A program made the translations under genes and the position numbers. From assembly GCA_018903015.1 (NCBI GenBank), contig JAHIPR010000224.1, forward strand, positions 1 through 13,910: a DNA stretch of 13,910 nucleotides. Reading direction: 5' to 3'. The notes under the pieces are model-generated. The model saw only the letters and a list, made by a program, of their open reading frames with translations. It was not told where the DNA came from and did not search any database. This DNA is from a bacterium (lineage in GTDB: Bacteria > Atribacterota > JS1 > SB-45 > 34-128). This document shows, in pieces, positions 13,748 through 13,910 of the stretch; position 1 is the stretch's first letter; each line of letters begins with the position of its first letter.

Positions 13748-13910
13748 ATGGAAGATAACGAAAAAACCAAGGAACAACTTATCAATGAATTAGCGAAATT
13801 ACGTCAGCAGATTACTAAATTAAAGGAATCTGAAATTAAACGTAAGAAAGCAGAAGAAGACTTAAAGAAAAGCCAGCAGGAATTTGCAAGTCTTTTTAAA
13901 AATAGTTCTG
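13748..13910 (+). CDS. N terminus of a probable PAS-domain sensor protein (partial)
   Basis: The frame is open from ATG 13748 to the window edge (54 codons), with TAGAGG upstream. The sequence [20 protein letters not shown], then [20 protein letters not shown], is a heptad-rich coiled coil, followed by [13 protein letters not shown], which is how a PAS domain commonly opens (ESEEKFRSLFENS type). Such coiled-coil/PAS starts belong to soluble histidine kinases, diguanylate cyclases or PAS regulators. The output domain is beyond the window, so the enzyme class is unknown. Confidence 0.75.
   Translation, partial: MEDNEKTKEQLINELAKLRQQITKLKESEIKRKKAEEDLKKSQQEFASLFKNSS

Overview
The window is AT-rich bacterial DNA (my impression is about one third G+C) with compact, short operons, strong AGGAGG-type ribosome binding sites and frequent non-ATG starts (GTG, TTG and one apparent ATA). 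Several upstream regions match the sigma-H-type promoter consensus known from Firmicutes (RnAGGAWWW, 11-12 nt, RnnGAAT). With the iron-sulfur and C_GCAxxG_C_C proteins this suggests an anaerobic low-GC bacterium of Clostridia- or Atribacterota-like type. The lineage is inference; no rRNA or taxonomic marker gene is present.

Layout. (1) 1-2645, minus strand: an arsenic-type resistance operon made of an ArsP/DUF318 permease, a 79-residue CPKC mini-thioredoxin and an Acr3 arsenite efflux permease that runs off the left edge. A perfect 12-2-12 inverted repeat sits inside the promoter, as expected for an ArsR/SmtB repressor whose gene is not in the window. (2) 2673-5524, plus: a Cys-rich DUF3795 protein, then a secreted alpha/beta hydrolase (EstD-like) followed 14 nt later by a PlsC-type acyltransferase. 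(3) 5620-7108, plus: an Asp/Glu racemase-family protein and an unrecognised two-helix membrane protein in one operon. (4) 7109-8619: a repeat-rich accessory patch with a near-perfect 81-bp hairpin element, a mazEF toxin-antitoxin pair, and fragments of REP-like and other dispersed repeats. (5) 8620-10014, plus: a ketopantoate reductase-family protein and a C_GCAxxG_C_C-family protein. (6) 10021-11295, minus: a winged-helix/iron-sulfur protein with two 4Fe-4S ferredoxin motifs. (7) 11296-11950: hairpins, a terminator-like structure and the truncated remnant of a SHOCT-like-domain gene. (8) 11951-13910, plus: a YddG-like DMT exporter, a class II aldolase and the start of a probable PAS-domain sensor protein.

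How it works together. The first block is a coherent metalloid detoxification unit. The hydrolase and acyltransferase look like a lipid or cell-envelope operon. Most other genes are single or paired housekeeping or redox functions without a shared pathway. I see no CRISPR array, rRNA, tRNA or full transposase gene. The most unusual points are the ATA-initiated thioredoxin, the recurring sigma-H-like promoters, and the mazEF module embedded in REP-like repeat debris, where the toxin's last residues appear to be encoded by a repeat arm.
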